Source: Kibdelosporangium persicum (GTDB taxonomy: Bacteria > Actinomycetota > Actinomycetes > Mycobacteriales > Pseudonocardiaceae). From it: 64,000 nt of DNA. The position numbers and the translations under genes were made by a program. The stretch lies in assembly GCF_013280595.1 (NCBI RefSeq), contig NZ_JAAATY010000001.1:127986-191985 (forward strand), written 5' to 3'. The notes under the pieces were generated by a model. The model was not told where the DNA came from. It saw only the letters and a program-made list of their open reading frames with translations, and searched no databases. Below are positions 35,333-47,602 of this stretch, one piece after another; positions within the stretch are counted from its first letter, which is position 1, and every line of letters begins with the position of its first letter.

Positions 35333-36586
35333 GTGCCGAACGTGTTCGATCCCCGGGTCTTCGCGCAGGGCCTGCCGCACGCGGCGTTCCAGGAACTGCG
35401 GGACACCGCGCCGGTCAGCTGGCAGGACGAGCACGCGGTGCTCGACTGGCCCGCCGGGCCCGGGTACTGGGCGGTGACGCGGTACGCCGACGTCAGGCAC
35501 GTCCTGCGGACGCCGGAGGTCTTCTCGTCCTGGCTCGGGGCCACCCAGATCCGTGACCCGGAACCCGACGACCTGGCCTTCATCCGCCGGATGATCCTGA
35601 ACATGGACCCGCCGGAGCACCAACGGCTGCGCAAGATCGTCGCAGCCGTGTTCACCCGGCGCCGCCTCGAACAGTCCGCCGCGCAGATCGCTTCCCGGGC
35701 CTCGGCGCTGCTCTCCTCGGTGGCTTCGCGTGGTTCGTGTGATCTGCCCGTTGACGTGACCGACGACTTCCCGCTGCTGAATCTGGCGGACCTGCTGGGT
35801 GTGCCCCCGGCCGACCGGAACCTGTTGCTGCGCTGGACGAACCGGGTGATCGGCTACCAGGACCCCGAACACGCCCACGAGGTCGTCCGGGACGCGTCCG
35901 GCAAACCGGTGAACCCGCGCTCGCCCGCGATGCTGGCGGACATGTTCGCCTACGCCACCGAGTTGGCCGCCGCCAAGCGGAAGAACCCGGGCGACGACCT
36001 GATGTCCGCTCTGGTCACCGCCACAGTGGACGGTCGCAGGCTCGATTCCGCCGAGCTGCAAATGTTCTTCTTCCTGGTGGTGATCGCCGGGAACGACACG
36101 GTCCGCAGCGCGTTGCCCGGTGGCGTCCTGGCGCTTGTCCGGCACCCGGCGGAGTACCGCCGTCTGAGGTCCAATGTGGACCTCCTGGGCACGGCCGTTG
36201 AGGAGATGCTCCGCTGGCATCCGCCGGTCCTGAGTTTCCGCCGGACCGCCACGCGGGACGTAGTCCTTGCCGGGCAACAGATCCGCGCGGGTGACAAGGT
36301 CGTCGTGTACCACGCGTCCGCGCACTACGACGCACGTCAGTTCCCGGACCCGTTCCGGTTCGACATCACGCGGACGCCCAACGACCACATCGCCTTCGGG
36401 CAGGGACCACACCTGTGCCTGGGCGCCCACTTCGGCAGGCTGCAGATGCGCATCTTCTTCCGCGAGTTCCTGACCCGGCTGCCCGAAGTTCAGCTGGCGG
36501 GTGCGCCGACGCACCTGACGTCGAACTTCATCAACGGCGTCACGCACCTGCCGCTGAGCTGGTCTCCTCAAGGACCGCGTCACTGA
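35333..36586 (+). CDS. Cytochrome P450
   Basis: A 417-residue soluble bacterial P450. All hallmarks are present: I-helix VVIAGNDTVRSA, K-helix EEMLRWHPP (ExxR), and the heme loop FGQGPHLCLGAHFG with ligand Cys362. The segment MILNMDPPEHQRLRKIVAAV and the length resemble the CYP124/125/142-like group, which oxidises lipids or sterol side chains, but the substrate cannot be assigned. It needs ferredoxin and reductase partners, which are not nearby. The GTG start is probably leaderless. Its 3' end overlaps the convergent serine hydrolase gene by 47 bp. Confidence 0.92.
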   Translation: MPNVFDPRVFAQGLPHAAFQELRDTAPVSWQDEHAVLDWPAGPGYWAVTRYADVRHVLRTPEVFSSWLGATQIRDPEPDDLAFIRRMILNMDPPEHQRLRKIVAAVFTRRRLEQSAAQIASRASALLSSVASRGSCDLPVDVTDDFPLLNLADLLGVPPADRNLLLRWTNRVIGYQDPEHAHEVVRDASGKPVNPRSPAMLADMFAYATELAAAKRKNPGDDLMSALVTATVDGRRLDSAELQMFFFLVVIAGNDTVRSALPGGVLALVRHPAEYRRLRSNVDLLGTAVEEMLRWHPPVLSFRRTATRDVVLAGQQIRAGDKVVVYHASAHYDARQFPDPFRFDITRTPNDHIAFGQGPHLCLGAHFGRLQMRIFFREFLTRLPEVQLAGAPTHLTSNFINGVTHLPLSWSPQGPRH

Positions 36587-37367
36587 ACACCGGCCACGCC
36601 TCGGCGGCCCACTCGCCGAACGCCCGGTCGGTCAGGGCGACGGTGGCGATCCCGGCGTGTGGGTCGGCCCAGAGGAACGTGCCGCTCTGTCCGAAGTGCC
36701 CGAACGTCTCGGGGGAGTTGCGCCGCCCGGTCCAGTGCGGACTCTTGTGGTCCCGCAGGGAGAACCCGAGGCCCCAGTCGTTCGGTTTCTGGTGCCCGAA
36801 CCCGGGCAGGACACCGTTCAGGCCGGGGAAGACCACCGTGGTGGCCTCCTGGAACAACTGCCGGGACACCAAGGCCGGCTCCAGCAGTTCGGCGGCGAAC
36901 CGGCTCAGGTCGGCGCAAGTGGACACCCCGGCGTGCGCGGGACTGCCCTTGAGCGTCGAGTCGTTCATGCTCAGCGGCGCGAACACCGCCTCGGCGAGGT
37001 AGGCGTTGAACGGAATCCCCGACGCCTGCTGGACGGCTTCGGCAAGCGCGTCGAAGCCCGTGTTGGAGTAGATCCGCTTGGTGCCCGGCTTGGCCTGGAT
37101 CTTGTCCTCCGACATGGCCAGACCGGAGGCGTGCGCCAGCAGATGCCGGATCGTGGACCCTTCCGGTCCCGCGGGCTCGTCGAGCTCGACGGCGCCTTCT
37201 TCGACGGCGATGAGCACGGCGTAGGACGTCAGCAACTTGGTCACGGACGCCAACGGGAACAACCGGCCCTGGTCACCCCGCGACCCCAGAACCTGCCCGT
37301 CCCGCCCGACCACGGCCGTGGCCACGTTGTCGACCGGCCACTCGTCCACCAACCCCAAGCTCCGCAT
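36540..37367 (-). CDS. Beta-lactamase-like serine hydrolase (class C/EstB family)
   Basis: A 275-residue serine hydrolase of the beta-lactamase/PBP-related family. Motifs: Ser41-x-x-Lys44 in ASVTKLL, Tyr100-Ser-Asn in IYSNTG, and HFGQSG (224-229) in the third-motif position. There is no signal peptide, so it acts in the cytoplasm and is more likely an esterase or peptidase than a resistance enzyme. The gene is shorter than AmpC-type enzymes. The 22-bp array lies 73 bp upstream of its start, between this gene and the hybrid kinase gene. Confidence 0.87.
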   Translation of the reverse strand: MRSLGLVDEWPVDNVATAVVGRDGQVLGSRGDQGRLFPLASVTKLLTSYAVLIAVEEGAVELDEPAGPEGSTIRHLLAHASGLAMSEDKIQAKPGTKRIYSNTGFDALAEAVQQASGIPFNAYLAEAVFAPLSMNDSTLKGSPAHAGVSTCADLSRFAAELLEPALVSRQLFQEATTVVFPGLNGVLPGFGHQKPNDWGLGFSLRDHKSPHWTGRRNSPETFGHFGQSGTFLWADPHAGIATVALTDRAFGEWAAEAWPVFSDAVLEETSSAAGA

Positions 37368-37440
37368 GACCCAAAACTACAGGGCGGCCCCACAAAACCC
37401 GACCCGGCTCCACCACCCCAAGCCGACCACTCCACCACCC

Positions 37441-37781
37441 CGTGTCCACCACTCCGGCACCCCGTGTCCACCACTCCGGCACCCCGTGTCCACCACTCCG
37501 GCACCCCGTGTCCACCACTCCGGCACCTCGTGTCCACCACTCCGGCACCCCGTGTTGACCGTTGCGGCACCTCGTGTCCACCACTGCGGCACCCCGTGTC
37601 GACCGTTCCGGCATGGTGAAATTCCCTCACTGGTGGGCGGGAATTTCAAGGTGCCGGAGTGTGCATCTCGGGGTGTCGGAACGTGCGGTTCGGGGTGTCG
37701 GAACGTGCGGTTCATGGTGCCGGAGGGTGCATCTCGGGGTGCTGGAAAGGTGGACACGGGGTGTCGGAAAGGTGGACACGG
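37441..37781. repeat. Array of 22-bp modules in inverted arrangement (locus 1)
   Basis: Eight forward modules of exactly 22 bp (37441-37616), each with core TCCGGCACC or a variant, are followed by a 33-bp centre holding a hairpin with arms TGAAATTCCC and GGGAATTTCA (37617-37626, 37639-37648). Six inverted modules of exactly 22 bp (37650-37781) with core GGTGYYGGA follow. Inverted modules share GGTGYYGGA at the start and CGG or CAT at the end; the roughly 10 nt between varies among a few words (GTGCATCT, GTGCGGTT, GGTGGACA). The locus therefore reads as one large imperfect hairpin. It sits between two minus-strand genes, 7 bp after the kinase stop. The open frames that cross it on both strands are low-complexity by-products. 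Confidence 0.95.
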
Positions 37782-37788
37782 CGAGGGG

Positions 37789-42135
<4,347 letters not shown>

Positions 42136-42255
42136 GGCGACTGCTCCCCGGATCGAGGCGACCTTCGGTGTCTAACCTTGCCATGTCCGTCAGCGCCCGT
42201 GGTGGCAGGCGCTACGGTTATGGACGAAGTTGCCGAAGCGTCAGCGAGGTGCGGG
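42136..42255. other. Divergent intergenic region between the hybrid kinase and the PP2C gene
   Basis: About 120 bp separate the two divergent starts. TACGGT (42213-42218) may be a -10 box for the phosphatase gene. An ATG at 42220 is in frame with it, but the ATG at 42256 is preferred for having GAGGTG upstream. No palindromic operator was seen. Confidence 0.4.
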
Positions 42256-43515
42256 ATGACCGATGCAGAGGCATCGGCCCGTCCGGCCGTTGTCGAGCAA
42301 GACGACACGGCCTTTCTTGCCGAGGTCGGTGGCCGGCTCTGCGGCAGCATGGACACCGACACGGCCGCGGCATGCGTCGCGGAGCTGGCGAGTCCGGTCC
42401 TCGCCGAGCGCGCGGTGGTGCTCCTGCCGTCGACCCGAGGCCGCTGGGCGTGGTGGTGCCACGTCCTGGACGGCCGTTCGCTGCGCGGCAAGGTCAGGCG
42501 GCTGACACCGGCGGTCGCTCCGGTGCTCGCCAGAGCCATGTTCGCGACGCAGTCCACGGTTCGCGCGCTGCCACGGCCCGAGGTCGAGGCGATCCCGGGC
42601 ATGTTGCGTGAGCTGCTCGTCGGACACCCCGAGATCCATGCGGTACCGCTGGTCACGAACGAGACGCCGGGCGTGCTGATCCTGGCCCGCAGCGAGCCGT
42701 TGTCCGACGTGGAGCAGCGGGTGGTCCGGGAGTTCGCCGCCCGCGCGGGCGCCGCCCTGGACGCTGCCGCTGTGCTGGGCAAACAGCGGGCGGCGATCGA
42801 GGGCCTGGAGAGCACGTTGCACCCGTCGGAACTGCCGGCCGTGCCGGGCTGCCGGATGGCCGCGCTGTACCGGCCCGCGTCCGGCCCGCTGCAGGTCGGC
42901 GGCGACTTCTACGACGTGCACCCGCGCTCGGACGGGACGCTGCTGTTCCTGCTGGGCGACGTCTGCGGGAACGGACCCGAGGCGGCCGCGCTGACCGGCA
43001 GCATCCGGCACGCGCTGAGCGCGCTGCATCTGGTCGAGCGGGAGCCGCAGCGGCTGCTCGACCTGGTCAACCAGACGCTGCTGGCCACGGGACGCAGCCG
43101 GTTCGCCAGTCTCGTGGTCGGCTCGCTGACCTCACGCGGCGCCGACTCGATGCGCCTGGCGATGGGGTCCGGCGGGCACCCGAGCCCGTTGGTGCTGCGC
43201 CGGGACGGCCGTGTCGAAGAGGTGATCATCCCGGGCATGCTGGTCGGGGTGACCGCGAACGCCAAGTTCGGCCAGGAGTTCGTCGAGCTGCGCCGCGGTG
43301 ACGTCTGCCTGCTCTACACCGACGGCATCAGCGAAGCCCGCGGCGGGCCGTCCGGCGACGAGCTGTACGGCGAGGAAAGGCTGCACGATCTGTTGTCGTC
43401 GTGTGCCGGTGAACCGATCGACGCCATGCTCGCCAAGATCAACTCAAGCGTGCGGGAATGGCTCGGTGGCAACGATCACGACGACATCGCGCTGCTGGCC
43501 ATCCAGCCGTACTGA
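42256..43515 (+). CDS. GAF-PP2C (RsbU/SpoIIE-type) protein phosphatase
   Basis: A 419-residue PPM phosphatase. A GAF-like sensor covers about residues 10-170 (AELASPVLAERAVVLLPST, PGVLILARSEPLSDVEQRVV). The catalytic domain (about 190-419) shows LQVGGDFYDVHP, LFLLGDVCGNGPEAA, MGSGGHPSPLVLR, CLLYTDGISEARG and a final GGNDHDDIALLAI; its Asp residues bind the two metal ions. Such enzymes dephosphorylate anti-sigma-factor antagonists of the STAS type, and a STAS gene starts right behind it on the other strand. It is divergent from the hybrid kinase. No RsbW-like kinase lies nearby. Confidence 0.9.
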   Translation: MTDAEASARPAVVEQDDTAFLAEVGGRLCGSMDTDTAAACVAELASPVLAERAVVLLPSTRGRWAWWCHVLDGRSLRGKVRRLTPAVAPVLARAMFATQSTVRALPRPEVEAIPGMLRELLVGHPEIHAVPLVTNETPGVLILARSEPLSDVEQRVVREFAARAGAALDAAAVLGKQRAAIEGLESTLHPSELPAVPGCRMAALYRPASGPLQVGGDFYDVHPRSDGTLLFLLGDVCGNGPEAAALTGSIRHALSALHLVEREPQRLLDLVNQTLLATGRSRFASLVVGSLTSRGADSMRLAMGSGGHPSPLVLRRDGRVEEVIIPGMLVGVTANAKFGQEFVELRRGDVCLLYTDGISEARGGPSGDELYGEERLHDLLSSCAGEPIDAMLAKINSSVREWLGGNDHDDIALLAIQPY

Positions 43516-43516
43516 C

Positions 43517-43879
43517 TCAGCGGCCCTCGCCCAATGCGTCCAACGCGTCCGAGACGGACGGGTAGATCGGCAGGACCTGCTCGAGGCCGGTGATCTTCAG
43601 CGGGCGGCTGATCGGCGAACTGCCCGCGACGATGCCCCACCTGACGTTGCGGCGCTCGGTCTCGCGGTGCGTCTCGACCAGCACCGAGAACCCGAGCGAC
43701 CCCATGAAGGTCACGCCGTCCAGGTTCAGCACCAACGCGTCGCAGGCGGCCACGCTCTCGGCGAGGCCCGCCCGGAACACATCGGCCGACGCCAGGTCGA
43801 TGTCCCCGGTCACGTGGGCGACGGTCACCGCCGACTCGTGACGTTCCAGCTGGATCTGGACCACGTCGCTGTCGGACAC
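43517..43879 (-). CDS. STAS-domain anti-sigma factor antagonist
   Basis: A 120-residue STAS protein. The sequence AVTVAHVTGDIDLASADVFR and VLNLDGVTFMGSLGFSVLVE is typical of SpoIIAA/RsbV-like antagonists, with Ser61 in the FMGSLG loop as the likely phosphorylation site. The loop differs from the usual DSSG (MGSL here). Its phosphorylation state would be set by an anti-sigma kinase and by a phosphatase, likely the convergent PP2C product 1 bp away. The GTG has AGGGAG upstream. Confidence 0.88.
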   Translation of the reverse strand: MSDSDVVQIQLERHESAVTVAHVTGDIDLASADVFRAGLAESVAACDALVLNLDGVTFMGSLGFSVLVETHRETERRNVRWGIVAGSSPISRPLKITGLEQVLPIYPSVSDALDALGEGR

Positions 43880-43888
43880 GCTTTCTCC

Positions 43889-44908
43889 CTACTTCGGCCG
43901 CGTTTTCCGTCGGAAGGTCCGCTGGAGCCACAGTGCCGCCACGGCACCCGCCGCCACCAGCCAACCTGCGGTCGCCGGGCGCAGCGTCGGCGCGGCGGAC
44001 CCGGCAGTGGTGTCTCCAAGGTACTCCCCGCGCTGCTCCGGTTGGACCACCAGTGGGGTGGCACCTTGATCACCACCGGTCGCTATCCACGCGGCGACCA
44101 GCAACAACAGCCGTGCCACGAGGTAGACGAAAACCAGCAGACCGATGATCGAGCCGAACGCCGCGCTCGTCGGGGACCGGCCGAGCAGGTTCAGGTACAC
44201 GTTGGCGCCGATCTTGAGGATTTCGAACCCGATCGCGGCGGCCAACGCGCCACGCACGGCGTAGCGCTTGCTGACCTTGGCCCGCGGAAACCGGACGAGA
44301 ACCCACAGGAACACCAGCCAGTCCGCGAAGATGGCCAGGGGAACGGACAGCAAGGACAGCACGGTGCCCGCCCACGGATGGTCGTCCATCCCGGTCCACT
44401 GCAGGATCGATCCGTTGAGCCAACTGCCCGCGGCGGTCAACGAGAACGAGACCAGCAACGCGATGGCCAGGCTGATCAGCGCGAACAGGTCCCGCAGGAT
44501 GGTGCGGAAGAACGGCATCGGCGGCCGTTGGAGGTTCCACATCGCGGTGAGCGCGTCACGCAGGGCGTTCATCCAGCCCCAGCCGGCGTACAGGCCGATC
44601 ACCAGACCGAAGACACCGAGCGACGCGCGCTGATCGATAACGTTGTCGTAGATGTCCGCGACGAAGCCGTCGAGGCCGGACGGCAGCGCCTGGATGATCG
44701 TGATCCGCAGGTCACGGGTGATCTCGTCGTCGTCGGCCAGCACAAAACCGGTGACCGACAGACCCACCATCAGTACCGGGACGACCGACAACACGCTGAA
44801 GTACGTGATCGCGGCCGCGTACTGGTACGCGTTGTGGTCGACGTACCGGTCGATCATCCGGACCAGGTGGTCGAACCAGGCATATCGGTTCCGTAGCCGC
44901 ATGAGCAC
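43889..44908 (-). CDS. YihY/BrkB-family membrane protein
   Basis: A protein of about 339 residues with six or seven membrane helices, for example AAAITYFSVLSVVPVLMVGL, LGVFGLVIGLYAGWGWMNAL, LFALISLAIALLVSFSLTAA and IIGLLVFVYLVARLLLLVAA. These match the YihY/UPF0761 family, once called ribonuclease BN. Members are of uncertain function, possibly transporters. The start is uncertain: GTG 44908 or ATG 44902, with GAGAAT 6 nt upstream of the GTG; a TTG at 44959 would be longer. The last 90 residues are a polar tail ending in one more hydrophobic stretch and a basic RRKTRPK. Confidence 0.85.
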   Translation of the reverse strand: MLMRLRNRYAWFDHLVRMIDRYVDHNAYQYAAAITYFSVLSVVPVLMVGLSVTGFVLADDDEITRDLRITIIQALPSGLDGFVADIYDNVIDQRASLGVFGLVIGLYAGWGWMNALRDALTAMWNLQRPPMPFFRTILRDLFALISLAIALLVSFSLTAAGSWLNGSILQWTGMDDHPWAGTVLSLLSVPLAIFADWLVFLWVLVRFPRAKVSKRYAVRGALAAAIGFEILKIGANVYLNLLGRSPTSAAFGSIIGLLVFVYLVARLLLLVAAWIATGGDQGATPLVVQPEQRGEYLGDTTAGSAAPTLRPATAGWLVAAGAVAALWLQRTFRRKTRPK

Positions 44909-44991
44909 CGCCCGATTCTCGCCGACCGGGGTGTAGTGATCATCACGAAGGGCACCCAACAGGCAAACCTTCGAGAACAGGAGGTCTCACG

Positions 44992-45540
44992 ATGTCAACG
45001 GGTGCGATCATCGCCATCATCGTCTTGGTGGTGCTCGTCGCCGCGGCGGCGGTGTTCTTCTTAATGCCGCGAATGCGTAGTCAACGCCTGCGCCGTAGGT
45101 TCGGCCCCGAGTACGACCGCGTGGTGTCGACCAACGGTGACCGGAAGGCAGCGGAGAAGGAACTGGCCGACCGGGAACGGCGACATTCCCAGCTTGAACT
45201 CCACCCGCTCCCGCAGGAGAAACACGAGCGGTACCGCGCCGAGTGGACGCGTATCCAGGAGCGGTTCGTCGACGCACCGGTGGAGGCTGTGGGGGAAGCC
45301 GACCGGCTGGTGAACGTCGTGGTGACGGATCTCGGGTATCCGGCCGAGGGCTACGACCGTCAGCTCGCCGACCTGTCCGTGGAACACGCGGGGGCGGTCG
45401 ACCATTACCGGACGGCACACGACGTCCGGACCCGATCCGACGCCAGCACGGACGACCTGCGCAAAGCGATGATCTCGTACCGCAAGGTCCTGGACGACCT
45501 GCTGGATCACAAGCCGGGTAAGGCGGTGCAACGCGCATGA
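44992..45540 (+). CDS. Membrane-anchored protein with YRAxW domain
   Basis: A 182-residue protein with one N-terminal membrane helix (IIAIIVLVVLVAAAAVFFLM) and a basic stop-transfer (RMRSQRLRRRF), so the helical body is probably cytoplasmic. Residues about 80-180 contain RYRAEWTRIQERFVDAPVEA, VGEADRLVNVVVTDLG and LRKAMISYRKVLDDLL. The same pattern occurs in the next gene. Similar proteins are common in streptomycetes and their relatives and have no known function. The ATG follows CAGGAG and the stop overlaps the next start by 4 bp. Confidence 0.8.
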   Translation: MSTGAIIAIIVLVVLVAAAAVFFLMPRMRSQRLRRRFGPEYDRVVSTNGDRKAAEKELADRERRHSQLELHPLPQEKHERYRAEWTRIQERFVDAPVEAVGEADRLVNVVVTDLGYPAEGYDRQLADLSVEHAGAVDHYRTAHDVRTRSDASTDDLRKAMISYRKVLDDLLDHKPGKAVQRA

Positions 45541-46013
45541 CGACCATCGACCCCAACGACCGCAGGCACGAGGTACGCCGGAACGACGCGGGGGACGAGG
45601 CGCAGGCGAACATCGACGAAGCCACGAGAAACGACGACCGGATGGCCGAAACCCGCGCCGACGAGCGGACGAACGGCCGTGTGGACGGCGAACGGGTGGC
45701 CGAGGACCGGACCGACAACCGGATTCCGGAGGACCAGGCGCCGGTCGCCGCACGAACGCGGATCTTCGAGGACAGCGACGCGGAGCAGTACCGCGCGCAG
45801 TGGCGTGAACTGCAGGCGGGCTTCGTGGACGAGCCCCGTGAGGCCGTCCGCGAGGCGGACGCACTGGTGACGCAGATGGTGGAGACGCTGACGTCCCAGT
45901 TGAACGAGCGGAAACGGGCGCTACAGGGCGAATGGGACTCGGTGGACACCGAGCAGCTGAGGGTGGCGCTGCAACGGTACCGGTCGCTGTTCGACCAGAT
46001 GGTGCAGATTTAG
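45537..46013 (+). CDS. Soluble protein with YRAxW domain, paralogue of the preceding gene
   Basis: A 158-residue protein. The first 75 residues are very polar and look disordered (RRNDAGDEAQANIDEATRND, VAEDRTDNRIPEDQAP). Residues about 84-155 repeat the domain of the preceding protein (QYRAQWRELQAGFVDEPREA, VREADALVTQMVETL, LRVALQRYRSLFDQMV). The ATG overlaps the previous stop by 4 bp (ATGA), so the membrane-bound and soluble forms are made together and may form a complex. The function is unknown. Confidence 0.8.
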   Translation: MTTIDPNDRRHEVRRNDAGDEAQANIDEATRNDDRMAETRADERTNGRVDGERVAEDRTDNRIPEDQAPVAARTRIFEDSDAEQYRAQWRELQAGFVDEPREAVREADALVTQMVETLTSQLNERKRALQGEWDSVDTEQLRVALQRYRSLFDQMVQI

Positions 46014-46063
46014 TCCGGCGCGCCTCGTCCGGCTCACGCCAGTGATCGTTTTGAATCTGTGGT

Positions 46064-46696
46064 GTGAGCCGGACTCGTCATTCGACCGTCGCCGCAGTCG
46101 GCGCGGTCGCCCTGCTGCTTGTCCTGGCGGTCGCGTTCTGGTGGCTGAACCGGGCCGAATCCGCCGCGTTACCACCGGAATCAGCGGACCTGCAAAGCCT
46201 CAAGGTGGCGCCGCCGGGGCCGATGAGCGGGTACAGCCGCGACCGGTTCTCGCACTGGGCGGGCAACGGGGACTCGTGTGACACCAGGGAGATCGTGCTG
46301 CAACGCCAAGGAGCGCAGGTTCAGCGGGACGCGCAGTGCCGTGCGGTGTCAGGCAAGTGGGTGAGCCCGTACGACGGCGTGGAGCTGACGAAGGCGGCGG
46401 ACATCGACATCGACCACATGGTGCCGCTGGCTGAGGCGTGGCGGTCCGGCGCGTCGACGTGGACCGACGAGAAGCGCAAGCAGTTCGCCAACGACCTGGG
46501 CAACCCGCAACTGTTCGCGGTGACAGCGGCGGCGAACCGGTCGAAGGGCGATCAGGACCCGGGCACGTGGAAGCCGCCGGTGCGGGCGTACTGGTGCACG
46601 TACGCGAAGAACTACGTTGCGGTGAAAGCCTTCTACCAGCTCACGGTGGACACGAAGGAGCGGGACGCCCTCGCGACGATGCTCGCTACCTGTTGA
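46064..46696 (+). CDS. Secreted or membrane-anchored HNH nuclease-like protein (DUF1524)
   Basis: A 210-residue protein with an N-terminal hydrophobic segment (STVAAVGAVALLLVLAVAFW) acting as a signal or anchor. The C-terminal domain has DIDIDHMVPLAEAWRSG and NPQLFAVTAAANRSKGDQDP with WKPPVRAYWCTYAKNYVAVK, the DUF1524/GmrSD-C-like HNH pattern in which DH and N..K residues bind metal. Cys pairs (SCDTRE, AQCRAV, YWCTYA, final ATC) fit an oxidising exterior. A nuclease acting outside the cell is likely. The GTG start lies 7 nt after TTGAAT. Confidence 0.83.
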   Translation: MSRTRHSTVAAVGAVALLLVLAVAFWWLNRAESAALPPESADLQSLKVAPPGPMSGYSRDRFSHWAGNGDSCDTREIVLQRQGAQVQRDAQCRAVSGKWVSPYDGVELTKAADIDIDHMVPLAEAWRSGASTWTDEKRKQFANDLGNPQLFAVTAAANRSKGDQDPGTWKPPVRAYWCTYAKNYVAVKAFYQLTVDTKERDALATMLATC

Positions 46697-46711
46697 CGGA
46701 AGCTGTATTCG

Positions 46712-47554
46712 CTACTGCTCAACGTCCTTGAGATCCTCCACCACTTGCTCAATCAGGGTGATGGAGGCTGCCGGAGTCAGCGCCTCAGCCTGCAGCAGGC
46801 TGAACTCAAGCTTGGCCTTCGCCACATCTCCGGGATCATCGATGTGGATTGCTCCGGCGACATGTTCGACATAAAGAATGGCGGGATCCTCCTGGTCGGG
46901 AAAGGTCAGAATGTTGAATGGGCCGGTCAAACACCTGGCCGCCCGCCGGAACGGCAGGATTTGGAGGTTGACTGTCGGCAAGGCGGCCGCCGCGAGCAGG
47001 TGCCTGAACTGCTTGAGCATCGCTTCAGGTCGAGGTCCGGCTATGTCACATCGAAGCACTGCTTCATCGATGACTGTGTTCAGCCGCAGGGGCTGTCCTT
47101 CACCCATGAGTCTGCGCTGGCGCATCAGCCGGACTGCGGTGTCATTGTCGGCCGCGGACGGCTCCCAGTGGCCGAATACTGCTCGCATGTACTGCTCCGT
47201 CTGGAGCAGGCCCGGTACCAACTGCACCTCGAAGTTGTCGACCTGCGCCGCCGATGTCTCAACATCGACATATCCCAGACCTAAGTCGCCGTAGGCGCGG
47301 TACCACGGCGGCTTGTAGGCCTCCCGTGCCTCCTCGATCAGGTCCGGGTCGTAGATGTCGTAGAGGTCCATCATGGACCGCACCATGTGGACGTCGACCC
47401 GCGTCTCCCCGGTTTCCATCCGGTGCAACGCGCTCCTTGTCTTGTCCAGTCTCGGTGCGGCGTCGTCCAAGGAGAACTCCGCCGCCTCGCGCATCCTCCG
47501 CAACTTCGCGCCCAGTTTCCGGCGCAGGAACGTCGACCCGGTGTGCTTCGCCAC
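46712..47554 (-). CDS. XRE-family regulator with DUF5753 ligand domain
   Basis: A 280-residue protein with an N-terminal helix-turn-helix (LRRMREAAEFSLDDAAPRLD, KTRSALHRMETGETRVDVHM) and a C-terminal DUF5753 domain (AQVDNFEVQLVPGLLQTEQY, AVLRCDIAGPRPEAMLKQFR, VNLQILPF, GPFNILTFPDQEDPAILYVE). Such regulators are numerous in actinomycetes and are usually followed by a small DUF397 gene. Here the convergent HNH gene occupies that place, so this is an orphan. By eye its codon use is less GC-biased than its neighbours, which may point to separate acquisition. Confidence 0.9.
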   Translation of the reverse strand: MAKHTGSTFLRRKLGAKLRRMREAAEFSLDDAAPRLDKTRSALHRMETGETRVDVHMVRSMMDLYDIYDPDLIEEAREAYKPPWYRAYGDLGLGYVDVETSAAQVDNFEVQLVPGLLQTEQYMRAVFGHWEPSAADNDTAVRLMRQRRLMGEGQPLRLNTVIDEAVLRCDIAGPRPEAMLKQFRHLLAAAALPTVNLQILPFRRAARCLTGPFNILTFPDQEDPAILYVEHVAGAIHIDDPGDVAKAKLEFSLLQAEALTPAASITLIEQVVEDLKDVEQ

Positions 47555-47602
47555 CGTGCCATGGTGTCATTCCCCGTCCCAGCACTGGGATTCCCAGTTG
47601 GG

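Noticed and set aside
32411..37367. Biosynthetic gene cluster (MMPL, P450, serine hydrolase)
   Set aside because: There is no synthase, carrier protein or tailoring set. The genes face different directions, so a cluster is not supported.
37441..37781. CRISPR array
   Set aside because: Modules are 22 bp with no unique spacers of 30-40 bp, they invert at a centre, and no cas genes are present.
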